From the NCBI GenBank assembly GCA_963842295.1, contig CAWJFY010000007.1:1-64000 (forward strand): a DNA stretch of 64,000 nt. Reading direction: 5' to 3'. Positions 27,391 to 34,630 of this stretch are shown in pieces (position 1 is the stretch's first letter; each line of letters opens with the position of its first letter). The notes under the pieces are model-generated. The model did no database searches. It was given only the letters and a program-made list of their open reading frames with translations, and was not told where the DNA came from. The translations under genes and the position numbers were made by a program. This stretch comes from JAJNBA01 sp963842295. Lineage in GTDB: Bacteria; Actinomycetota; UBA4738; HRBIN12.

Positions 27391-28119
27391 CTAGCCCTGA
27401 TCGTCTTCAGGCGCACCAGCCACGCCGGCTCGCACGCCATCCGATCTCACCAGATTGGCCAGCATCCCGCTTTGCGTGACGAACGCCGCGGCTTCGAGTC
27501 TCGAGTGCACCTCGAGCTTGCCGAGGATGTTCTGGATGTGCGTCCGCGCGGTTTGAGGACTGATCACGAGCGCGCGCGCGATGGATTCGTTGTCGGAGCC
27601 CTGTGCGAGGAGCGCCAGGACCTCCCGCTCTCGCACGGTCAGGCGAGCGATGCGTTCGAACGCCCTGTCCTGATCCCGCTTCCGACGGAGCAGGCCCGTG
27701 AGCAACGGCCCCAGCATCGTCGGCGGCACGAGGGTGTCGCCCCGATGGACCGCTCGCGTCGCGTTGATCAGGTCCGCGAGCGGTGACTCTCTCGTGATGT
27801 ATCCGCTCGCGCCGGCGTCCAGCACCTCGACGAGGCTCCGGTAATCCTCCCGGGCGCTCAAGACGAGTACCTGGCACCTCGGCACGTTGGCCTTGATCGC
27901 GGCCGTCGTCTGCGAACCGTCCGACATCGGAAGATCGACATCGAGGATCGCGACATGTGGGAGCGTACGCTCCGCCTCGGCGATGGCCTCCTGCCCGCTG
28001 CGGGCCTCGGCGACAACCTGGATCTCGGCCTCGCCTTCGAGCACCGTCCTCAGGGCCTGCCGGAAGAGGGCGTGGCGATCCGCCAGCAACACGCGGATCG
28101 GATCCGGGGTATCGCTCAA
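27391..28119 (-). CDS. LuxR/NarL family response regulator B
   Basis: A 242-residue two-domain regulator. The receiver domain has L-L-A-D-R-H-A-L-F near the start, the phospho-Asp in A-I-L-D-V-D-L-P, and G-A-S-G-Y-I-T-R. The LuxR helix-turn-helix shows L-T-V-R-E-R-E-V-L-A-L-L-A-Q-G and I-S-P-Q-T-A-R-T-H-I-Q-N-I-L-G-K-L. The acidic pocket has A-D-R in place of the common D-D, so phosphorylation may be weak or atypical. A TTG at 28119 with AAGGAAGG 5 nt upstream is preferred over a GTG at 28185 that lacks a ribosome site. It is the last gene of a histidine kinase/response regulator run. Confidence 0.85.
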   Translation of the reverse strand: MSDTPDPIRVLLADRHALFRQALRTVLEGEAEIQVVAEARSGQEAIAEAERTLPHVAILDVDLPMSDGSQTTAAIKANVPRCQVLVLSAREDYRSLVEVLDAGASGYITRESPLADLINATRAVHRGDTLVPPTMLGPLLTGLLRRKRDQDRAFERIARLTVREREVLALLAQGSDNESIARALVISPQTARTHIQNILGKLEVHSRLEAAAFVTQSGMLANLVRSDGVRAGVAGAPEDDQG

Positions 28120-28206
28120 ACCAACCTTCCTTCGGTCACGTCCGTAGCTGGTGAGAAAAGTACCTACATCGTCGGCACGCAACACGCACCGGACAGCGTA
28201 GTGAGG

Positions 28207-28926
28207 CTACGTCGTTCGCGTGGTGCGGGAGCGGTCGGCCGCGCTCTTTCGAGGGACAGACCGTTCGACGACGAAGTCCGGGCCTACGGTTGAGGGGATG
28301 GGCACCACGCGGTGGCGAACCGCCAGCGTCGCGGCCTCGAGTCGCGAATGCACCTGGAGCTTCGTCAGGATGCTCTGCACGTGGGTGCGGACCGTGTTCC
28401 GGCTGATGGCGAGCCGATCCGCGATCGTCCGGCCGTCGGCGCCCTCCACCAGGAGCCCGAGCACCTCTCGCTCGCGAGGGGTCAGCTGGGAGATGAGCAA
28501 CCACGCGCTGTCGCCGGAACCGCTGCGACGGCTGGTATTGGCCAGGCGGTGAGGGAACACCGTCTGTCCGGCCACGATCGCCTCGATCGAGCTGACGAAC
28601 CTGCTGACGGGCGTGTCCTTCGTCAGGTAGCCACGGAAGCCGGCGCGCGACGCCTCCTCGACCGCTTTCGGATCGTCGAGGGCGGTCACCACGACCAGCT
28701 TCGCGTCGGGCCACCAATCGAGGATCTCCCGTCCCACCGCGAGGCCACTTCGGTCTGGCAGCCCGATATCGAGCAGGACCAGGTCCGGTCGATCGTCCTC
28801 GAGATAGGCGAGCGCGCTCCGCCCGCTGGTAACGACCGCGGCAGCTTCCATCCCGGCGTCCTCCAACGCCGACCTGATCGCCTCCGCGAACAAGATCTGA
28901 TCATCGACGATCAGGATGCGGACCGT
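28207..28926 (-). CDS. LuxR/NarL family response regulator A, non-canonical start
   Basis: A NarL-type response regulator of about 239 residues. The receiver begins V-R-I-L-I-V-D-D-Q, has the phospho-Asp in V-L-L-D-I-G-L-P and G-Y-L-T-K-D; the C-terminal LuxR domain shows L-T-P-R-E-R-E-V-L-G-L-L and I-S-R-N-T-V-R-T-H-V. The essential I-V-D-D strand lies upstream of the first TTG (28893), so that codon cannot be the start. No ATG, GTG or TTG exists further up in frame. A strong ribosome site GGGAGGGA at 28940-28933 is 6 nt before an ACG at 28926, which is taken as the likely start. It overlaps the histidine kinase end by 16 bp. Confidence 0.75.
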   Translation of the reverse strand, partial: TVRILIVDDQILFAEAIRSALEDAGMEAAAVVTSGRSALAYLEDDRPDLVLLDIGLPDRSGLAVGREILDWWPDAKLVVVTALDDPKAVEEASRAGFRGYLTKDTPVSRFVSSIEAIVAGQTVFPHRLANTSRRSGSGDSAWLLISQLTPREREVLGLLVEGADGRTIADRLAISRNTVRTHVQSILTKLQVHSRLEAATLAVRHRVVPIPSTVGPDFVVERSVPRKSAADRSRTTRTT

Positions 28927-30527
28927 TGTGGTTCCCTCCCATCCACGGGCAGCAACATGTGGAACGTTGCGCCCCCCTCATCAGAATCCACCCAGATACG
29001 TCCTCCATGTGCCTCAACCACGCGGCGGGTGATGAAGAGGCCAAGGCCGTTTCCATTCCCCGCCCGCGACCCCGCTCCGCCACGAACGAACGGGTCGAAG
29101 ATGACCCCGCGTTCCGCGAGAGGGACGCCGGGCCCTTGGTCGCCTACGCTCACGCGTACGGCTCCGTGTTCATCCGTCACGTGAACACTCACGACGCCAC
29201 CTGGATCCGAATAGAGCACCGCGTTCCGCACCAGGTTCACGACGGCTGCCCGCAGGTGCGTCGGATCCGCCAGGGCCATGATCGGCGGCGGTGCGACGAC
29301 CAGGACCGTACCGTCGGCCCCGTGGAGGAGTCGGTAGGTCGCAACGGCGTCCTCAACCAGCTGGGCCACGTCGACGTAGCGTGGGCTCAGCTCGTTGCCT
29401 CCTGTCGCCCACCCGAGGATCCCCTCCGTGTCCGTGGCGAGCTGGTCGAGCTCGCGAACCGAGAGTCGGAGCAACGCTTCGTCCCGCGATGCGCCACGGC
29501 CGACGACGCTCTCGAGCGCGGCCTTCACCCCGAGGATGGGCGTGCGCAGCTCATGCGCCGTCCAGGCCAATCCGACGTTCAGTTCCGACGTTCGTTGCTC
29601 TTCCCTCGCCGACGCGGACAGCAACGGAAGGGTGTCGTCGATCAGTGAGGCGATCATCTCGACCCGTCGTTGCAAGAGCGGCCCATCGTTCGCAACGAAC
29701 AAGAGCGCGTCACCCGCTTCGCGAACGGTGGCCTGGCTGGCTCCCACCGCATCGGCGAATCGCTCGCTGAGGTCGGCCCGCTGACGCGACGTCGTCCTCG
29801 CCCAGGGAAGGACCGGGCCCATACGCTGCTCGAGCCGCTCGCAGTCTCCGGGGTTCAGACCCGCGACGGACGTGAGGGCACGAGGACCGTGATCCTCGCC
29901 CCACCAGATGGCGACGGGCGCACGGAACTCGCGCCAGAGGGCGCCCGCGACCATCCGGAGAGCCATCTCCGGGCCGTCGGCGTGCAGGAGATCCCGACCG
30001 ATCCCCGCGACTCCCTCGAGAGCCTCCACCTCCCGTTCCAACTCTCCGCGTTCGGCCAGCCCCGCGAGCACACCCGCCAACTGACAGGCGATAGCAGCCA
30101 GCATGCCGGATCGCTCCAGGAGGGCATCTCGTCGTGCCTGGACCTCGAGGACCCCCAACGAGGTCTCCCGCCAGACCAGGGGGAAGAACGCCACTCTCGT
30201 GTCCGCCGCTCGGAGGTCGAGATGGGAGTAGACCCTCGTTTGGAAGGCCACCCGCCGTGCCGTCAGCTGCGCACGGCCCTGATGGGCTCCGGCTCCCTCG
30301 CGCCAAGCGGCTCGAAGACGGCCGGCAGCATCGGGCCTGGAGATCTGCACAGCCGCTTCAGGACCCACGATCTCCCGGATCCATCCGCTGGCAGAGGCGG
30401 CGGCTTCATCGGGATGGTGCGCCGAAGCCAGTGCGTAGGAAAGGCTCTCAACTACGCTTCCGACGGCATCCGCCGATGTGACGTCCGGATCAAGGTCCGA
30501 ACCACGCCAGGGGGAGCTGGCCGCCAC
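28911..30527 (-). CDS. Soluble sensor histidine kinase with GAF-like domains
   Basis: A 538-residue histidine kinase without obvious transmembrane helices. The N-terminal ~300 residues look like one or two GAF domains (for example F-F-P-L-V-W-R-E-T-S-L-G-V-L-E-V and I-A-C-Q-L-A-G-V-L). The dimerisation/phosphoacceptor box has His325 in T-A-H-E-L-R-T-P. The ATPase domain has N-L-V-R-N-A-V (N box), V-G-D-Q-G-P-G-V-P (G1), F-D-P-F and G-N-G-L-G-L-F (G2). It probably senses a cytosolic signal. The GTG start has AGGAAGCGGAG upstream. It is followed by two NarL-type regulators, so one kinase may serve both. Confidence 0.88.
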   Translation of the reverse strand: MAASSPWRGSDLDPDVTSADAVGSVVESLSYALASAHHPDEAAASASGWIREIVGPEAAVQISRPDAAGRLRAAWREGAGAHQGRAQLTARRVAFQTRVYSHLDLRAADTRVAFFPLVWRETSLGVLEVQARRDALLERSGMLAAIACQLAGVLAGLAERGELEREVEALEGVAGIGRDLLHADGPEMALRMVAGALWREFRAPVAIWWGEDHGPRALTSVAGLNPGDCERLEQRMGPVLPWARTTSRQRADLSERFADAVGASQATVREAGDALLFVANDGPLLQRRVEMIASLIDDTLPLLSASAREEQRTSELNVGLAWTAHELRTPILGVKAALESVVGRGASRDEALLRLSVRELDQLATDTEGILGWATGGNELSPRYVDVAQLVEDAVATYRLLHGADGTVLVVAPPPIMALADPTHLRAAVVNLVRNAVLYSDPGGVVSVHVTDEHGAVRVSVGDQGPGVPLAERGVIFDPFVRGGAGSRAGNGNGLGLFITRRVVEAHGGRIWVDSDEGGATFHMLLPVDGREPQRSAS

Positions 30528-30972
30528 TCTCCGCTTCCTTTCTCCATCGTCGGAACAGTGCTGACGATAATCTTTCCCGGTGATCAGCGGAGTAGTCGTC
30601 CGGGGGTTTTTGTCCCCCGCATGGACCTACTGCACCCTAGGAAATCTCCGCCATTCAGACTAGCTACAACAACGTAGGCGCAACCCTACAACGCGGAAGG
30701 TGTTCTGGAAAGCCCTTTCCGGAAAATTGCTTCCGACACCTCGACAAGGCGGGATCCGGTTGCACGGCCCATCATGTCGGCCACTGCTCGGCTTCGTGCA
30801 CCGCCTCCGAAACCACGGAGCGCGTCCGACCGTGTGCCCTTCTGCGAATCACGCCGCTTCCGCAGGAAACCTACGTTGCAAAGCCCCCGCGCCTCAGATA
30901 GCGGTGATAGACAATGAGGGTCTACATTGCTCCTCACCCCCCAAGAGTAACCATGTAGAGGACCGGGCAAGC
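30528..30972. promoter_or_regulatory. Large divergent regulatory region between kinase and BldD-like genes
   Basis: This 445-bp space has no supported gene. It is richer in A/T than its surroundings and dense in symmetry. A perfect CGGGGG/CCCCCG hairpin with a T-rich 7-nt loop lies at 30601-30619. A near-palindrome centred on GGAAAG/CTTTCC lies at 30703-30724. CAACGTAGG occurs at 30670-30678 and its reverse complement at 30870-30878. It should hold promoters for both directions and likely operators. Confidence 0.55.
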
Positions 30973-31458
30973 ATGGGAACCATGGCGCAGGAGATCGGGC
31001 GGGCGCTCCGTCGTGCTCGGCTCGCGCGCAGGATGACGCTCAAGGACCTCGCGGATGCGTCTGCCGACAGGTTCCGACCGACGTCCGTCGCGGGGTACGA
31101 GCGCGGTGAACGGAAGATCTCGCTGGTGCGCTTCTGTGAGCTGTGCCGGTTATTGGACGTTCCTCCCGAACGCGTGCTCGGCGAGATCCTCCGAGCTGTC
31201 GAAGGACGCTCGGAACCCGGGATCGATCTGACGAAGCTCGAGCGACTGGCAACGCCGGAGAGTGAGCTCATCACGGGGTTCATCCGCCAGGTGCTCTCGC
31301 AACGAGGGGAACTGGACGTCGAAGCGGTCGTCCTTCGAGCCGGAGATGTCGAAGTGCTCGCATCGGCTTCCGGGCGCAGACCGGATGAGCTCATCGACCT
31401 CGTGAGCTCCGCACGGTCCGGCCGGGATCCGGATGCTCACCGGGACGAGTCCGGTTGA
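30973..31458 (+). CDS. BldD-like helix-turn-helix transcriptional regulator
   Basis: A 161-residue protein. The N-terminal HTH_3-type domain (about residues 5-70) has I-G-R-A-L-R-R-A-R, M-T-L-K-D-L-A-D and the S-V-A-G-Y-E-R-G-E-R segment that is characteristic of the actinobacterial BldD group. The C-terminal ~70 residues form a small separate domain. The ATG at 30973 has AGAGGA 10 nt upstream; a second ATG at 30982 is possible. BldD proteins bind c-di-GMP through an R-x-D…R-x-x-D pair; here the C terminus has R-P-D and R-D-P-D but with a longer spacer, so ligand binding is uncertain. Its 3' end overlaps the epimerase gene tail to tail by 22 bp. Confidence 0.82.
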   Translation: MGTMAQEIGRALRRARLARRMTLKDLADASADRFRPTSVAGYERGERKISLVRFCELCRLLDVPPERVLGEILRAVEGRSEPGIDLTKLERLATPESELITGFIRQVLSQRGELDVEAVVLRAGDVEVLASASGRRPDELIDLVSSARSGRDPDAHRDESG

Positions 31459-32405
31459 GGGCCCCGAAGGTACTCGACCGTTCGCTCGAGCCCTGACCGA
31501 AGATCGGTCTGAGGCCTCCATCCGAGCACCGACGCCGCGAGCGCGTTGTCGAGCGCGATCTTGCGAAGTTCTCCCTCGGGCTGTGGCCCGTAGGCGGGGG
31601 CGGGTCGTATCCCGACGATGTCGGCCAGCATCGCGTGGAGGGTGTTGACCGAGGTCTCGAGACCCGTTCCGATGTTGACCATCGCTCCCGAAGCACGGTC
31701 CAGCGCGGCGAAGAACGCGTTCACCGTGTCCTCGACGAACACGTAGTCTCGCGTCTGTTCCCCGTCTCCGAAGATCGTCGGGGTCCCGCCGGCGAGCATC
31801 GATGACCCGAAGATCGCGATCACGCCGGCCTCCCCCGTCGGATCCTGGCGAGGCCCGTAGACGTTCCCGAGCGCGAGAGCGGTGAAGTCCAATCCGCGCT
31901 GACGCGAGTAGAAGCCCAGGTACTCGAGCACCACCTTCTTGCTGATGCCGTAAGGAGATTCCGGATGGGAACCGTCGGCCGATGATTCGCGCACCGGCAG
32001 ACTCGTCGGTTCCCCGTAGACCGTCCCGCCCGACGCGGCGTAGACGAGCTTGCGGGACCCCATCGCCGATGCGCACCTCAGCACGTTCAGCGTGCCCAAG
32101 ATGTTCACGCCGGCATCGTGATCGGGATCCTCGAGCGACGGCCGAACTCCGGCCTGCGCAGCGAGGTGCATCACGACCTCGGGTCGGTGACGGGTGAAGA
32201 GCTCGAGGAGTCGTTCAGAGCGAACATCCACCTCCTCGAAGGTGAACGCCTTCCCGTGGCCGAACGCGTCCGCCAGATTCTCCCTCCGACCCGTGGCAAG
32301 ATCGTCCACGGCGACCACGTGACGACCTTCCGCGAGCAATCGGTCGCAGAGATGGGAACCGATGAACCCTGCTCCACCGGTGACGAGGACGGGCCGTTCG
32401 CTCAT
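31437..32405 (-). CDS. NAD-dependent epimerase, UDP-glucose 4-epimerase-like
   Basis: A 322-residue extended short-chain dehydrogenase. It has the NAD motif G-G-A-G-F-I-G-S-H-L, V-M-H-L-A-A-Q-A-G-V-R, the S-G-G-T-V-Y-G segment and the catalytic Y-G-I-S-K-K. The overall pattern matches archaeal/bacterial GalE-like epimerases that act on UDP-hexoses or UDP-HexNAc. The ATG at 32405 has no Shine-Dalgarno, but a TATGGT box lies exactly 6 nt upstream, which suggests a leaderless transcript. It would supply UDP-galactose or a similar donor to the glycosyltransferases. Confidence 0.88.
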   Translation of the reverse strand: MSERPVLVTGGAGFIGSHLCDRLLAEGRHVVAVDDLATGRRENLADAFGHGKAFTFEEVDVRSERLLELFTRHRPEVVMHLAAQAGVRPSLEDPDHDAGVNILGTLNVLRCASAMGSRKLVYAASGGTVYGEPTSLPVRESSADGSHPESPYGISKKVVLEYLGFYSRQRGLDFTALALGNVYGPRQDPTGEAGVIAIFGSSMLAGGTPTIFGDGEQTRDYVFVEDTVNAFFAALDRASGAMVNIGTGLETSVNTLHAMLADIVGIRPAPAYGPQPEGELRKIALDNALAASVLGWRPQTDLRSGLERTVEYLRGPQPDSSR

Positions 32406-32411
32406 CGAGGC

Positions 32412-32417
32412 ACCATA
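32412..32417 (-). promoter_or_regulatory. Leaderless -10 box of the epimerase gene
   Basis: TATGGT on the minus strand is spaced 6 nt from the ATG at 32405, and no ribosome site is present. It matches the TANNNT–6 nt–RTG pattern seen before seven other genes in this window. Confidence 0.5.
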
Positions 32418-32512
32418 GCAAGCATCACCCCTGGTCAGAGGGCCTGGTGACCAACGTAGGCCGAAGCCCCGATGGTCGTGGGTGGACCCGCGTGCCACGT
32501 TTGCATCGGATG

Positions 32513-32537
32513 TGTCCTGGGTAACGCCCAGAGGACA
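32513..32537. repeat. Imperfect inverted repeat before the second propeller gene
   Basis: TGTCC-TGGG and CCCA-GA-GGACA form a nine-pair hairpin with a 2-nt bulge in the space between divergent genes. It could be an operator or leader hairpin for the propeller-like gene 31 bp downstream. Confidence 0.35.
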
Positions 32538-32568
32538 CCGGAGATGTCCCGTCGTCTCGCGTGGGTAG

Positions 32569-33468
32569 GTGCCGAATCTCTTGACCCCCCGTCAACCTCA
32601 GAAGATCCGGAGATCAGTGGGCCTCACCCTGGTCGTCATGCTTGCGGCCCTGGTGGCTCATGGCCTCGCCCTTTCCGCCCCCCGCCTGCAACGGACGCGA
32701 ACGATCCGCACGACCCCGTTCGCGAACAGGAACGTCTCGATGAGGGACAACGAAGGCAGCGCGTACGTGCCGCGCAACAAGTCCCTGTGGCTGGCGGACG
32801 ACAACGGGCGGGCCGTGTTCGAGGTGAATCCCTCGACGGGAGCCTTGAAGCGGGGCATCGGGAGGAAGCACTTCGAGACCGCCAGGCGGCAGGGCGGCGG
32901 CCCGATCGCGGGTGTCGATCGGACACGTGACTTCGAAAGCATCGCCTACGACCGCGCCCACGACGCGCTCTACGTCTTCTCGAGCACGTGCTGTGCGCCG
33001 TCCGTGCTGCCCACGGCGTTCCGACTGAAGCGGAAACCCAACGGTGTCTTCCGCGTGGCCTCGTACCAACCCTTGCCGGACGGCACGAAGATCAGCGCCG
33101 CCGCGTGGAACCCCGCGAACGGCAGGCTCTTCGTCGGCATCGGCAGGGACCTGCGAACCTACGACTACGCCAGGAACAGCCTTGGCCCTGTCTTCCGCGT
33201 TCCCAGCCTCACCGGCATCTCGGGGATGGGCTTCTCCCCCAACGGCCGCTCCCTCTACGTCACGACCAGCGCAGAGCAGCTCCGTCGCGTGCGCTGGGCC
33301 ACCAAGAGGCTCTTTCCGGGGTGGACCATCGCGCTCACGGCATTCGGGATCCATGACAGCCGGGCCGTCGAAGTGATCGATGGCCGGTTCTACGTGGTCG
33401 ATGGCGACGACGCGCGATCCAAGGCCGACCCGCTCAGGTACGCCGTGCACGTTCTCAGGCCCCGCTAG
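32569..33468 (+). CDS. Secreted beta-propeller-like protein (paralog of 7297-8925)
   Basis: A 299-residue exported protein. It has a hydrophobic signal sequence near residues 15-36 and then the same ordered blade motifs as the N-terminal half of the 7297-8925 protein: R-T-I-R-T-T-P-F, S-M-R-D-N-E-G-S-A-Y-V-P, S-L-W-L-A-D-D-N-G-R-A-V-F-E-V, V-L-P-T-A-F-R-L and F-P-G-W-T-I-A-L-T. It lacks the PKD and C-terminal carbohydrate-binding-like modules. Function is unknown; a carbohydrate- or cell-surface-binding role is inferred from the paralog. The GTG at 32569 is used, but a TTG at 32581 with GGTAGGTG upstream is also plausible. Confidence 0.75.
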   Translation: MPNLLTPRQPQKIRRSVGLTLVVMLAALVAHGLALSAPRLQRTRTIRTTPFANRNVSMRDNEGSAYVPRNKSLWLADDNGRAVFEVNPSTGALKRGIGRKHFETARRQGGGPIAGVDRTRDFESIAYDRAHDALYVFSSTCCAPSVLPTAFRLKRKPNGVFRVASYQPLPDGTKISAAAWNPANGRLFVGIGRDLRTYDYARNSLGPVFRVPSLTGISGMGFSPNGRSLYVTTSAEQLRRVRWATKRLFPGWTIALTAFGIHDSRAVEVIDGRFYVVDGDDARSKADPLRYAVHVLRPR

Positions 33469-33513
33469 CCCCCTCCTGGCGACGGTCAGCGGATGTCACC
33501 GCCACTCCTGGTG

Positions 33514-33672
33514 CTAGGCGAGCTTCGCCACTGCCCAGATCAGGCCGCCCCAAGCGGGGAGACCTACGGCGATGGCGACGAGGGCGCCGCGGAAGAACGC
33601 CGACGGATCCTCCAGGAACTCCTGCTCGGTCCTGGGCCTCATCTTCGCTGCGTAAGCGAGCTCCTCGATCAT
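33514..33672 (-). CDS. Small membrane protein, 52 residues
   Basis: A short protein with a charged N-terminal helix (E-E-L-A-Y-A-A-K-M-R-P-R-T-E-Q-E-F-L) and a C-terminal transmembrane helix (A-L-V-A-I-A-V-G-L-P-A-W-G-G-L-I-W-A-V). The ATG at 33672 has AAGGGGG 5 nt upstream. A further ATG at 33699 has no ribosome site. The amphipathic-then-membrane layout suggests a regulatory or structural membrane peptide. I do not recognise a family. Confidence 0.65.
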   Translation of the reverse strand: MIEELAYAAKMRPRTEQEFLEDPSAFFRGALVAIAVGLPAWGGLIWAVAKLA

Positions 33673-33832
33673 GCGGTCCCCCTTCGTGAAGTCGCTCATA
33701 CAGGATGACTCGGCATGAAGGGACGCTCGCTGTACGGCGGATGAACAGGAAAAGAAGGATAGGCGAGCACGAGGAGCACTCGAGGGTGGGTGGATCTCGT
33801 CGCTCGCCGACCGGTTACCGGATGATGTCGGC

Positions 33833-34630
33833 GTGGCAGAAGGCGACACCGTGATCGCGACCGCCGCCCGGCTGCATGAGGCGCTCGCGGGACGGCTCCT
33901 CACGCGAACCGACTTCCGGGTTCCCCGCTTCGCGACGGCCGATCTCTCCGGCCAGGCCGTCCGCGAGGTCGTGTCGCGAGGCAAGCATCTTCTCGTGCGC
34001 ACGGACGGCGCGGTTTCCGTCCACTCCCACCTCGGGATGGACGGCGCGTGGCGCCTGTACACGCCCGGCGAGCGGTGGCGAGGGCGCTCCTTCGAGGTCC
34101 GAGGCGTGCTCGAGACCGAGCGGCTGATCGCGGTCGGGCATCGGTTGCGCAGGCTCGAGGTGCTCCGGACCTCAGCGGAGGCGGACGTGCTGGACCATCT
34201 CGGCCCCGACGTCCTGGGACCGGACTGGGACCCCGCCGAGGCGGCCCGCAGGCTCACGGCGTCTCCGGAGCGGGAGCTGGGCGAGGCTCTCGTCGATCAG
34301 TCGGTGATGGCGGGCCCCGGCAATGTCTATAGGTCGGAGGTGTGCTTCCTGGCCGGGATCGACCCGCGAACACACATCGGAGAAGTCCCGGACCCGACGG
34401 AGCTCGTCGATCTCATGAAGTCGCTGATGGAACGCAACCGCGCCGGAGGGAGGCGGGTGACCACGGACGATCCCCGGCGAGGCCACGAGCTGTGGGTCTA
34501 CGGCCGGCGAGGCCGACCGTGCCGGCGGTGCGGAACTTCTGTCCTCTCGTTCATGCAAGGTTCTGTCGGCGAGGAGCGTGTGGCCTACGTGTGCCCACGC
34601 TGCCAACCGCCGCGGGGCACCATCGCCTAG
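33833..34630 (+). CDS. Fpg/Nei family DNA glycosylase-like protein with Ala at position 2
   Basis: A 265-residue protein of the formamidopyrimidine-DNA glycosylase/endonuclease VIII family. It has the N-terminal E-G-D-T-V segment, S-H-L-G-M-D-G-A-W-R-L-Y, the helix-two-turn-helix with D-Q-S-V-M-A-G-P-G-N-V-Y-R-S-E, and a C-terminal zinc finger (C-R-R-C…C-P-R-C). The overall pattern is closest to actinobacterial Nei2. Family enzymes use the N-terminal Pro2 as the Schiff-base nucleophile; here the start reads GTG-GCA-GAA, giving Ala2. The other key residue, Glu3, is kept. It may be catalytically altered or lack glycosylase activity. A GATGAT box lies 6 nt before the GTG. Confidence 0.87.
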   Translation: MAEGDTVIATAARLHEALAGRLLTRTDFRVPRFATADLSGQAVREVVSRGKHLLVRTDGAVSVHSHLGMDGAWRLYTPGERWRGRSFEVRGVLETERLIAVGHRLRRLEVLRTSAEADVLDHLGPDVLGPDWDPAEAARRLTASPERELGEALVDQSVMAGPGNVYRSEVCFLAGIDPRTHIGEVPDPTELVDLMKSLMERNRAGGRRVTTDDPRRGHELWVYGRRGRPCRRCGTSVLSFMQGSVGEERVAYVCPRCQPPRGTIA

